Below are positions 55,233-64,000 of a DNA stretch of 64,000 nt, one piece after another. The stretch covers positions 27,258,501 to 27,322,500 of the forward strand of contig NC_079886.1 in assembly GCF_029227915.1 (NCBI RefSeq). Direction: 5' to 3'. Under the pieces are notes generated by a model. The model made no database searches, was not told the origin of the DNA, and worked only from the letters and a program-made list of their open reading frames with translations. Within the stretch, counting starts at the first letter, position 1, and each line of letters begins with the position of its first letter. The translations under genes and the position numbers were made by a program. This DNA comes from Hydractinia symbiolongicarpus. Its lineage: Eukaryota > Cnidaria > Hydrozoa > Anthoathecata > Hydractiniidae.

Positions 55233-58200
55233 ATGACTTCGAGAAATACAGTTGTTGAATTAAGAGCTCTCGCTGGAGAACGCGGCCTACGTGGCTACTC
55301 AAGGCTCAGAAAGGCCGATCTGATCGAATTATTGACACCCACTACCGTGTCAGCACCCGTACCCATGCCGAGACCCGCCAGACCCGTACCATCGCCGAGA
55401 CCCACCAGACCCGTACCCATGCCGAGACCCGCCAGACCCGTACCAGCGCCGAGACCAATTAGACCCATACCCGTGCCGAGACCCACTAGACCCGTACCAG
55501 CGCCGAGACCGGGCACTAGCCAACAAGACATGGATTTGAAAAGCAAGTTGATCGAATGGAGAGACTGGTTAATAAATCATGTACCTAAGGATATTAAGGA
55601 GAAATCGAGCAAAGCTTTCAAAACCATGAAGGATAAGATCATGGGTTTGTATAAAAAGGGCAGTGGAGAGGAAGAGGAGGAGGAGGAAGAGGTGGAGGAG
55701 GAGGAGGAGGAGGAGGAGAAAAACCCCTATACCCCCATTGAAGAAGCTTTTGTAGGTTCATACAAACGTTTCAAAATAAACTCGGATGGTGGGAAGAATG
55801 TCAGGGTCTTTCTCGAAAAGGTCGAGCACGTCGTAAATAGGTTGATGAGTGACGTGCTCAGGCAGAAGAAGTCGCTGAAGACTCAGGCGACCTTGTGGGT
55901 GAAGTGGGTAAGGGAGGACACCAGCTCGACCGAAGCCCCGTGTGTACATGTTGATAAAGCTTTCAATAGCTATATGGAGATACTGCACGCCCACGATGAC
56001 ATTTCCGATATTTTCGATCGGATGCGTAAAAAGATAATCGAGCAGATTGAAAACCCTGCTCTACCTGCCAGCGGATTCACAATCGAAAGGATCCTACATA
56101 TGCATGTGGACTTTCACAAACTAAAATTAACTAGAGGTAGTTCTTACTTGCCGCTGCCCGAGAACTTCAGTGGTAAGCGATCCGTGATTAACCCACATAA
56201 CGAGGATGAAGAATGCTTCAAATGGGCCGTTATCGCTGCTCCCAATCATGATAAGATCGATAATCACCCTGAACGGATCTCAATCCTTAAGAAGCATGAT
56301 AAGTATAATTGGGATGGTCTAACTTTCCCAATGGCGCTAAACAAGATAGATCTCTTCGAGAGGAGGAACCCCGATGTCGCTGTGCATGTTTTGACAAAGG
56401 ATGAGAGAGAAGGTATCTACATGTGTCGCAAGTCGAAGCATCTTGATCGTAAGGAGACGGTTGTTTTGTTTTTACTATGTGAGGGGGATAAGAGACATTA
56501 TATCGCTGTTAAGAACTTGAGCGGTGTACTTAGCAAGGCTAACTCAAAGCATAAAAATAAGGAGTATTATTGCTTGAATTGTCTCTATGGTTTTCAAAGC
56601 GAACAGAAAAAGGATGAGCACTTTGAGTATTGCAAGAATAACGATGCTGCTAAGATTCAACTCCCTAAGGAGGGTAGCACCTTAACCTTCACTGATGGTA
56701 AGTTTCAACTCAAAGCCCCATTCATCATGTATGCCGATTTCGAAGCTTTTACAAAAGAGTTGCCAGAAGATGAGAGAAAATGCGGATCATCCACCGCGAA
56801 AGTTGGTAAACATGTTCCCACCGGATTCTGTTGTTATAGTAAATATGCTCATGGTGACGTTCCCAACCCTCTTAATCTTTATCGCGGTGAGGACTGTGTT
56901 ACGCGTTTTGTGGATCATGTGGTTTCCGAGGCGGAAAGGTTATATAACATGTTTCCTCAGAAAGAAATGGATCCACTGACGGATGAGGAGCGTGACGGTT
57001 TCAATAGAGCCGAGGTGTGCCACATTTGCATGAAGGAATTTGATGACAAGGATGACATCAAGGTTAGGGATCACTGTCATTTCACCGGTAAGTTTCGTGG
57101 AGCCGCTCATCAGGGGTGTAATCTGCGGTATAAGGTACCTAATTATATCCCGGTTGTCTTCCACAATCTGAGTGGCTACGATGCGCATTTATTCATTAAG
57201 GAGCTTGCTAGGAAGTACGGAGAAGATGGTATGGGTGTAATCGCGGAGAATAAGGAGAAATATATCTCTTTCTCTACAGATGTTAAGGTTGGTGAATACA
57301 TTGACAAAAATGGTGAGACCAAAGACAAAAAGATACAACTGAGATTCATCGATTCATTTAGATTTATGTCAAGCGGCCTAAGCTCCCTGGCTGACAACCT
57401 ATCAGATGATCAATGCAAAAACCTTAGAAAATTCTTCAATGGTGACGAATTCAACATAATGAGAAGGAAGGGTGTATACCCATATGAGTATGTTAACTCA
57501 TTCGATAGGTTTAATGAAACTGAGCTCCCGTCAAAGGATGATTTCTACAGCAAGCTGAACATGAATGGTATCAGCGATGCCGATTATGCGCATGCCCAGA
57601 AGGTGTGGAAGGACATGAAAGTTGAAAATATGGGCGTTTATCATGATATCTATCTCAAGACGGATGTTCTGCTTCTGAGTGATGTGTTTGAGACATTCAG
57701 AGAAACATGCTTGAGAAACTACGATCTAGACCCGGCTCACTTTTACACTGCTCCGGGATTAGCCTGGAGGGCGTGTTTGAAAAAGACCACGGTTAGTCTA
57801 GATTTATTGTCGGATATGGAGATGGTCATGTTCATTGAGAGTGGTATTAGGGGTGGATTGTGTCAGGCTGTCCACCGCTACGCCAAGGCCAACAATAAGT
57901 ATATGGGGGACGAGTACAACACATCGGATGGGAATTGCATGGATTTATTTGAGCAGCAGGAAATGGCTAAAACCGTGCCTTTTGTAAAAAGAAAATTGAT
58001 TGAATTGAGGTGCTGGTTGATGAAACATGTACCTAGGGTCATCAAGGTGAAAACTAGTAAAGCTTACAGAGCCGTGAAGGATAAGATCATGGGTTTGTAT
58101 GAAAAGGTATGTTGGGGACCGTCTGTACCGAAAGAGGAAAAACAATATACCACCAAAGCCAACACATCTGAGAGTAAGGAGATGAATAGCTATCTCCAGT

Positions 58201-59423
58201 ACCTAGATGCAAATAATTTGTACGGCTGGGCCATGATTCAGAAGATGCCGACCGGAGGGTTTGAGTGGGTTGATGACGTGGTTTCTGATTTTACACCCGA
58301 ACTGATTTCACAATTAGCTGTGGAAAACGGTGAAAAGGGGTACATCCTTGAGGTTGATGTTAGCTATCCACGGGAGCTTCATGATTCTCATAACGACCTT
58401 CCTTTCATGCCCGAGAGGAAGATCATTAATGGCGTCGAGAAGCTGACACCGTGTCTTTCAGACAAGAAGAAATATATCACTCATATCCGTGCGCTTGATC
58501 AAGCGTTGAAGCATGGTCTTGTTCTTGAGAAGGTTCATAGGGTCTTGAGATTTGATCAAAGTGCGTGGTTGAAGTCGTACATCGATTTAAACACTGATTT
58601 GCGTACCAAATCAACGAATGACTTCGAGAAAGATTTTTTCAAGCTGATGAATAATTCGGTCTTTGGGAAGACAATGGAGAATCAGCGAAGGCAGAAGGAT
58701 ATACGATTGGCTACCAAGAAAGAACAATATGAGAAGCTGGTGATGAAGCCAAACTTCAAGGGTAGCACGTGGTTCTCGGAAACACTGATGGGCATAGAGA
58801 TGTCCAAGATCAAGATCAAAATGAATAAGCCAATCTACCTGGGACTGGCAATTCTCGACTTGTCCAAGATAGTTATGTATGAGTTCCACTATGATTACAT
58901 GAGACCAAAATATGGTGTGGATGTAAAGCTTTGCTACATGGATACAGATTCATTCGTTTATCATATCAAAACCGACGACTTTTACAAAGATATCGCCGAC
59001 GATGTGGCTTTGAGATTTGACACTTCGGGATACGATAAGAAAGATGGTAGACCTCTACCATTAGGTTTTAATAAAAAGATCATTGGTCTGATGAAGGATG
59101 AGTTGGGTGGTAAGGTAATGACCGAATTTATCGCTCTTAGGGCTAAGAATTATGCTTACAAACAGCTATGTGGTAGGGAGGATAAGAGGTGCAAGGGGGT
59201 CAAGAAATGTGTGGTGAGGAAGACAATAGGTTTCGATGACTATAGGAGATGCCTGTTGGAGGGTGAAAATGTTTACAGAGAACAGATGACCTTTCGATCG
59301 ATTAAGCATGATGTTCATACCATAAAAACAAATAAACTCGCTCTCAATGCTGATGATGATAAGCGCATAATTATGGAAGATGGTATTACCACACTGGCAA
59401 GAGGACATTATAGACACACATAA
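55233..59423 (+). CDS. Protein-primed family B DNA polymerase
   Basis: A 1396-aa replicative polymerase of Polintons. Order: SAP-like unit (7-35), Pro/Arg repeat linker (41-94), helical block (102-142), Glu-rich tract (146-162), N-terminal region with CFKWAVIAA (328-336), C2HC finger (C447, C450, H463, C467), Exo I DFE (502-504), an endonuclease VII-like zinc knot (C596, C599, H614, H616, C629), Exo II HNLSGYD (644-650) and Exo III YLKTD (807-811). Then come motif A YLDANNLYGW (990-999), motif B KLMNNSVFGK (1137-1146) and motif C YMDTDS (1235-1240). All catalytic Asp residues are present and the frame is intact. The block at 102-142 recurs at 918-958, just before motif A. The stop codon lies inside the right TIR. 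ATG 55233 follows the duplicated promoter block. Confidence 0.95.
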   Translation: MTSRNTVVELRALAGERGLRGYSRLRKADLIELLTPTTVSAPVPMPRPARPVPSPRPTRPVPMPRPARPVPAPRPIRPIPVPRPTRPVPAPRPGTSQQDMDLKSKLIEWRDWLINHVPKDIKEKSSKAFKTMKDKIMGLYKKGSGEEEEEEEEVEEEEEEEEKNPYTPIEEAFVGSYKRFKINSDGGKNVRVFLEKVEHVVNRLMSDVLRQKKSLKTQATLWVKWVREDTSSTEAPCVHVDKAFNSYMEILHAHDDISDIFDRMRKKIIEQIENPALPASGFTIERILHMHVDFHKLKLTRGSSYLPLPENFSGKRSVINPHNEDEECFKWAVIAAPNHDKIDNHPERISILKKHDKYNWDGLTFPMALNKIDLFERRNPDVAVHVLTKDEREGIYMCRKSKHLDRKETVVLFLLCEGDKRHYIAVKNLSGVLSKANSKHKNKEYYCLNCLYGFQSEQKKDEHFEYCKNNDAAKIQLPKEGSTLTFTDGKFQLKAPFIMYADFEAFTKELPEDERKCGSSTAKVGKHVPTGFCCYSKYAHGDVPNPLNLYRGEDCVTRFVDHVVSEAERLYNMFPQKEMDPLTDEERDGFNRAEVCHICMKEFDDKDDIKVRDHCHFTGKFRGAAHQGCNLRYKVPNYIPVVFHNLSGYDAHLFIKELARKYGEDGMGVIAENKEKYISFSTDVKVGEYIDKNGETKDKKIQLRFIDSFRFMSSGLSSLADNLSDDQCKNLRKFFNGDEFNIMRRKGVYPYEYVNSFDRFNETELPSKDDFYSKLNMNGISDADYAHAQKVWKDMKVENMGVYHDIYLKTDVLLLSDVFETFRETCLRNYDLDPAHFYTAPGLAWRACLKKTTVSLDLLSDMEMVMFIESGIRGGLCQAVHRYAKANNKYMGDEYNTSDGNCMDLFEQQEMAKTVPFVKRKLIELRCWLMKHVPRVIKVKTSKAYRAVKDKIMGLYEKVCWGPSVPKEEKQYTTKANTSESKEMNSYLQYLDANNLYGWAMIQKMPTGGFEWVDDVVSDFTPELISQLAVENGEKGYILEVDVSYPRELHDSHNDLPFMPERKIINGVEKLTPCLSDKKKYITHIRALDQALKHGLVLEKVHRVLRFDQSAWLKSYIDLNTDLRTKSTNDFEKDFFKLMNNSVFGKTMENQRRQKDIRLATKKEQYEKLVMKPNFKGSTWFSETLMGIEMSKIKIKMNKPIYLGLAILDLSKIVMYEFHYDYMRPKYGVDVKLCYMDTDSFVYHIKTDDFYKDIADDVALRFDTSGYDKKDGRPLPLGFNKKIIGLMKDELGGKVMTEFIALRAKNYAYKQLCGREDKRCKGVKKCVVRKTIGFDDYRRCLLEGENVYREQMTFRSIKHDVHTIKTNKLALNADDDKRIIMEDGITTLARGHYRHT
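55370..55515 (+). repeat. Pro/Arg-coding minisatellite in POLB
   Basis: In-frame repeats of about 24-30 bp with the core AGACCCGTACC-(A/C)-(T/G)-CGCCGAG encode P-x-PRP-x-RPVP units, residues about 41-94. The related linker in the RING protein is much shorter, so this array expanded after the two N termini separated. Copy number may vary between alleles. Confidence 0.75.
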
Positions 59424-59689
59424 CACTATAAATTATAAGGCACGACAGATGAGGGTGGGGAGGGACCCATGGGACGGGGAGGGTGGGGAGGGGCCAGGGG
59501 GACACGGCCGGGGAGGGGGTTTCGGACAGATATTATAGAGCATGCCCGCTTATTTAACGTAAAGTGGTAAAGTGCACATGGATTTTATGGACTCTTCTAT
59601 CGTTGATTTAACGGGGATGATCCATAATTTAACGTGGAATAGGAAAGTGCTAAGGGGATCTGTCCTAACATCCGCCTTTTCCTATCTCT
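59410..59689 (-). repeat. Right terminal inverted repeat
   Basis: These 280 bp are the reverse complement of the left TIR, with two substitutions and lacking its 7-bp TTATGTG insertion. The last five POLB codons and the stop (59421-59423) fall inside it. The G-rich block 59453-59519 is the mirror of the C-rich block on the left. A weak palindrome, TATAAATTATA (59427-59437), lies just past the POLB stop. Confidence 0.95.
59476..59493 (+). other. G-quadruplex motif in right TIR
   Basis: GGGG-A-GGG-T-GGGG-A-GGGG, four G-runs with single-base loops, embedded in a longer G-rich block (59453-59519). The mirror motif lies in the left TIR, so each element end has the G-rich strand facing the same way relative to the terminus. 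Confidence 0.7.
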
Positions 59690-59694
59690 ACTAT
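59690..59694. other. Right target-site duplication (ACTAT)
   Basis: ACTAT directly follows the right TIR terminus CCTATCTCT and matches the left copy at 43275-43279. It continues into ACGGCCAAGCCCGGG, the remainder of the interrupted satellite monomer. Confidence 0.75.
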
Positions 59695-62600
59695 ACGGCC
59701 AAGCCCGGGATTTACGTGAAATCGCGGGTTTTCGTTTGCCGGCGATTAAACTCCTTTTATTCAGCGTCTCATCAAAAACGAAATCATTTTTGAAAACTAC
59801 AAGTCTCATGCGTTTTAGTGGTGAAAAAATAATTTAAAGAATCGTTTGGGAAATGAGTTTACTCCCTGGGTACTTTCTTTGTATATATTTCACTGTACGG
59901 GCCGAGTCCGTGATATACGGAAAATCGCGGGATTTCGTTTGCCGGCGATTAAACTCCTTTTATTCAGCGTCTCATCAAAAACGAAATCATTTTTGAAAAC
60001 TACAAGTCTCATGCGTTTTAGTGGTGAAAAAATAATTTAAAGAATCGTTTGGGAAATGAGTTTACTCCCTGGGTACTTTCTTTGTATACTTTTCATTGTA
60101 CGGGCTGAGTCCGTGATATACGGAAAATCGCGGGATTTCGTTTGCCGGCGATTAAACTCCTTTTATTCAGCGTCTCATCAAAAACGAAGTCATTTTTGAA
60201 AACTACAAGTCTCATGCGTTTTAGTGGTGAAAAAATAATTTAAAGAATCGTTCGGGAAATGAGTTTACTCCCTGGGTACTTTCTTTGTATACTTTTCACT
60301 GTACGGGCCGAGTCCGTGATATACGGAAAATCGCGGGATTTCCTTTGCCGGCGATTAAACTCCTTTTATTCAGCGTCTCATCAAGAATGAAATCGTTTTT
60401 GAAAACTACAAGTCTTATGCGTTTTAGTGGTAAAAAATTAATTTAAAAAATCGTTCGGGAAATGAGTTTACTCCCTGGGTACTTTCTTTGTATATATTTC
60501 ACTATACGGGCCGAGTCCGTGATATACGGAAAATCGCGGGATTTCGTTTGCCGGCGATTAAACTCCTTTTATTCAGCGTCTCATCAAAAATGAAATCGTT
60601 TTTGAAAACTTCAAGTCTCATGCGTTTTAGTGGTGAAAAAAAAATTTAAAGAATCGTTTGGGAAATGAGTTTACTCCCTGGGTACTTTCTTTGTACACAT
60701 TTGACTATACGGGTCAAGCCCGGGATTTACGGAAAATCGCGGGATTTCGTTTGCCGGCGATTAAACTCCTTTTATTCAGCGTCTCATCAAAAACGAAGTC
60801 ATTTTTGAAAACTACAAATCTCATGCGTTTTAGTGGTGAAAAAATAATTTAAAGAATCGTTCGGGAAATGAGTTTACTCCCTGGGTACTTTCTTTGTATA
60901 CTTTTCACTGTACGGGCCGAGTCCGTGATATACGGAAAATCGCGGGATTTCCTTTGCCGGCGATTAAACTCCTTTTATTCAGCGTCTCATCAAGAATGAA
61001 ATCATTTTTGAAAACTGCAAGTCTCATGCATTTTGGTGGTGAAAAAATAATTTAAAGAATCGTTCGGGAAGTGAGTTAACTCCCTGCGTACTTTCTTTGT
61101 ATACTTTTGACTATACGAGCCGAGTCCGGGATTCACGGGAAATTGCGGGTTTTCGTTTGACGGCGATTAAACTCCTTCTATTCAGCGTCTCATCAAAAAT
61201 GAAATCGTTTTTGAAAACTACAAGTCTTATGCCTTTTAGTGGTAAAAAATTAATTTAAAAAATCGTTCGGGAAATGAGTTTACTCCCTGGGTACTTTCTT
61301 TGTACACATTTGACTATACGGGTCAAGCCCGGGATTTACGGCAAATCGTGGGATTTCGTTTGCCGGCGATTAAACTCCTTTTATTCAGCGTCTCATCAAA
61401 AACGAAATCATTTTTGAAAACTACAAGTCTCATGCGTTTTAGTGGTGAAAAAATAATTTAAAGAATCGTTTGGGAAATGAGTTTACTCCCTGGGTACTTT
61501 CTTTGTATACTTTTCATTGTACGGGCCGAGTCCGTGATATACGGAAAATCGCGGGATTTCGTTTGCCGGCGATTAAACTCCTTTTATTCAGCGTCTCATT
61601 AAGAATGAAATCATTTTTGAAAACTGCAAGTCTCATGCGTTTTAGTGGTGAAAAAATAATTTAAAGAATCGTTCGGGAAGTGAGTTTACTCCCTGCGTAC
61701 TTTCTTTGTATACTTTTGACTATACGAGCCGAGTCCGGGATTCACGGGAAATTGCGGGTTTTCGTTTGCCGGCGATTAAACTCCTTTTATTCAGCGTCTC
61801 ATCAAAAATGAAATCGTTTTTGAAAACTACAAGTCTTATGCGTTTTAGTGGTAAAAAATTAATTTAAAAAATCGTTCGGGAAATGAGTTTACTCCCTGGG
61901 TACTTTCTTTGTACACATTTGACTATACGGGTCAAGCCCGGGATTTACGGCAAATCGCGGGTTTTCGTTTGCCGGCGATTAAACTCCTTTTATTCAGCGT
62001 TTCATCAAAAATGAAATCATTTTTGAAAACTACAAGTCTCATGCGTTTTAGTGGTGAAGAAATAATTCAAAAAATCGTTCGGCAAATGAGTTTACTCCCT
62101 GGGTACTTTCTTTGTATACTTTCCACTGTACGGGCCGAGTCCGTGATATACGGAAAATCGCGGGATTTCGTTTGCCGGCGATTAAACTCCTTTTATTCAG
62201 CGTCTCATTAAGAATGAAATCATTTTTGAAAACTGCAAGTCTCATGCGTTTTAGTGGTGAAAAAATAATTTAAAGAATCGTTCGGGAAGTGAGTTTACTC
62301 CCTGCGTACTTTTTTTGTATACTTTTGACTATACGAGCCGAGTCCGGGATTCATGGGAAATTGCGGGTTTTCGTTTGCCGGCGATTAAACTCCTTTTATT
62401 CAGCGTCTCATCAAAAATGAAATCGTTTTTGAAAACTACAAGTCTTATGCGTTTTAGTGGTAAAAAATTAATTTAAAAAATCGTTCGGGAAATGAGTTTA
62501 CTCCCTGGGTACTTTCTTTGTATATATTTCACTATACGGGCCGAGTCCGTGATATACGGAAAATCGCGGGATTTCGTTTGCCGGCGATTAAACTCCTTTT

Positions 62601-64000
62601 ATTCAGCGTCTCATCAAAAATGAAATCGTTTTTGAAAACTTCAAGTCTCATGCGTTTTAGTGGTGAAAAAAAAATTTAAAGAATCGTTTGGGAAATGAGT
62701 TTACTCCCTGGGTACTTTCTTTGTACACATTTGACTATACGGGTCAAGCCCGGGATTTACGGCAAATCGCGGGTTTTCGTTTGCCGGCGATTAAACTCCT
62801 TTTATTCAGCGTCTCATCAAAAATGAAATCGTTTTTGAAAACTACAAGTCTTATGCGTTTTAGTGGTAAAAAATTAATTTAAAAAATCGTTCGGGAAATG
62901 AGTTTACTCCCTGGGTACTTTCTTTGTACACATTTGACTATACGGGTCAAGCCCGGGATTTACGGCTAATCGCGGGTTTTCGTTTGCCGGCGATTAAACT
63001 CCTTTTATTCAGCGTTTCATCAAAAATGAAATCATTTTTGAAAACTACAAGTCTCATGCGTTTTAGTGGTGAAGAAATAATTCAAAAAATCGTTCGGCAA
63101 ATGAGTTTACTCCCTTGGTACTTTCTTTGCATACTTTTCACTGTACGGGCCGAGTCCGTGATATACGGAAAATCGCGGGATTTCGTTTGCCGGCGATTAA
63201 ACTCCTTTTATTCAGCGTCTCATCAAAAACGAAATCATTTTTGAAAACTACAAGTCTCATGCGTTTTAGTGGTGAAAAAATAATTTAAAGAATCGTTTGG
63301 GAAATGAGTTTACTCCCTGGGTACTTTCTTTGTATACTTTTCATTGTACGGGCCGAGTCCGTGATATACGGAAAATCGCGGGATTTCGTTTGCCGGCGAT
63401 TAAACTCCTTTTATTTAGCGTCTCATTAAGAATGAAATCATTTTTGAAAACTGCAAGTCTCATGCGTTTTAGTGGTAAAAAATTAATTTAAAAAATCGTT
63501 CGGGAAATGAGTTTACTCCCTGGGTACTTTCTTTGTACACATTTGACTATACGGGTCAAGCCCGGGATTTACGGCAAATCGCGGGTTTTCGTTTGCCGGC
63601 GATTAAACTCCTTTTATTCAGCGTTTCATCAAAAATGAAATCATTTTTGAAAACTACAAGTGTCATGCGTTTTAGTGGTGAAGAAATAATTCAAAAAATC
63701 GTTCGGCAAATGAGTTTACTCCCTGGGTACTTTCTTTGTATACTTTTCACTGTACGGGCCGAGTCCGTGATAAACGGAAAATCGCGGGATTTCGTTTGCC
63801 GGCGATTAAACTCCTTTTATTCAGCTTCTCATTAAGAATGAAATCATTTTTGAAAACTGCAAGTCTCATGCGTTTTAGTGGTGAAAAAATAATTTAAAGA
63901 ATCGTTCGGGAAGTGAGTTTACTCCCTGCGTACTTTTTTTGTATACTTTTGACTATACGAGCCGAGTCCGGGATTCACGGGAAATTGCGGGTTTTCGTTT
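59690..64000. repeat. Right satellite array
   Basis: The same 203-bp satellite resumes in phase after the element: the first bases complete the monomer cut on the left, and the array then continues to the window end. Subtypes and variants match the left array (GTATATATTTCACTGTACGG, GTACACATTTGACTATACGG, GGGATTCACGGGAAATTGCG). The blocks near 61700-62270 and 62920-63500 closely resemble 35090-35870. No gene was seen here. Confidence 0.96.

Larger units (their letters stand above)
43280..59689. mobile_element. Polinton/Maverick element (16.4 kb)
   Basis: The element is bounded by inverted repeats starting AGAGATAGG and ending CCTATCTCT, with a short target duplication. It encodes the diagnostic set: DDE integrase, protein-primed family B polymerase, packaging ATPase and jelly-roll-type major capsid protein, plus the accessory membrane proteins typical of the group. 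Its length fits the 15-20 kb usual for Polintons. Joining the flanks restores a satellite monomer like the intact ones near 39455-39530 and 41075-41130. Integration would use the integrase, and replication would be protein-primed from the TIR ends. I found no adenain-like protease gene. Confidence 0.95.

Noticed and set aside
1-64000. CRISPR array or bacterial operon
   Set aside because: The 203-bp repeats have no alternating unique spacers and no cas genes. The Polinton gene set, satellite and integrase type point to a eukaryotic genome. The stop-start overlaps are compatible with viral compactness.
1-64000. tRNA or rRNA genes
   Set aside because: I saw no cloverleaf with A and B boxes and no rRNA-like core sequences. 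A tRNAscan and Infernal run would be the decisive test.

Overview
The window is eukaryotic, most likely metazoan, DNA. It holds one 16.4-kb Polinton/Maverick element (the endogenous adintovirus-like, protein-primed DNA virus lineage) at 43280-59689, inserted inside a long satellite array. The call rests on terminal inverted repeats, a DDE integrase, a FtsK/HerA-type packaging ATPase, a double-jelly-roll-type major capsid protein and a protein-primed family B DNA polymerase. The sequence does not let me name the host species.

Satellite: 1-43279 and 59690-64000 are tandem copies of a monomer of about 203 bp (roughly 210 copies on the left and 21 on the right, estimated from length). At least four monomer subtypes alternate in higher-order patterns. 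Two large segmental duplications (offsets 2435-2638 bp and 3167 bp) and a recurrent 78-bp-deleted monomer show repeated unequal exchange. The short reading frames in the array start at TTG and are not genes.

Element, left to right: left TIR (287 bp); minus-strand conserved 111-aa gene; minus-strand capsid-associated candidate with a start problem; plus-strand minor capsid candidate, major capsid protein (frameshifted near its C terminus) and packaging ATPase; plus-strand cluster of five small membrane or coiled-coil genes, one only 49 aa; minus-strand 426-aa membrane/coiled-coil protein; plus-strand pair of paralogous two-hydrophobic-segment proteins; minus-strand integrase with an exact D, D-35-E triad; plus-strand SAP-like protein; plus-strand SAP-like/MDM2-type RING protein; plus-strand POLB (1396 aa), whose stop codon lies inside the right TIR (280 bp).

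The genes fall into compact transcription units. Two unit pairs diverge from intergenic gaps of about 40 bp that share the motif TCTAATATAATA. Almost every unit ends at a palindrome: a TGTTAC/GTAACA family, an ATCTTTAC/GTAAAGAT family, or another dyad. This resembles the 3'-end hairpins of some large DNA viruses and is the most interesting regulatory signal here. Other points of note are a duplicated promoter plus N-terminal domain shared by the RING gene and POLB, a 41-residue segment of POLB copied into a site just before polymerase motif A, a C2H2C4 RING with the exact spacing of MDM2, G-quadruplex-prone tracts in both TIRs, and the absence of a recognisable adenain-like protease gene. The two TIRs differ by only two substitutions and a 7-bp indel, so the insertion looks recent, but the capsid gene is already disrupted.
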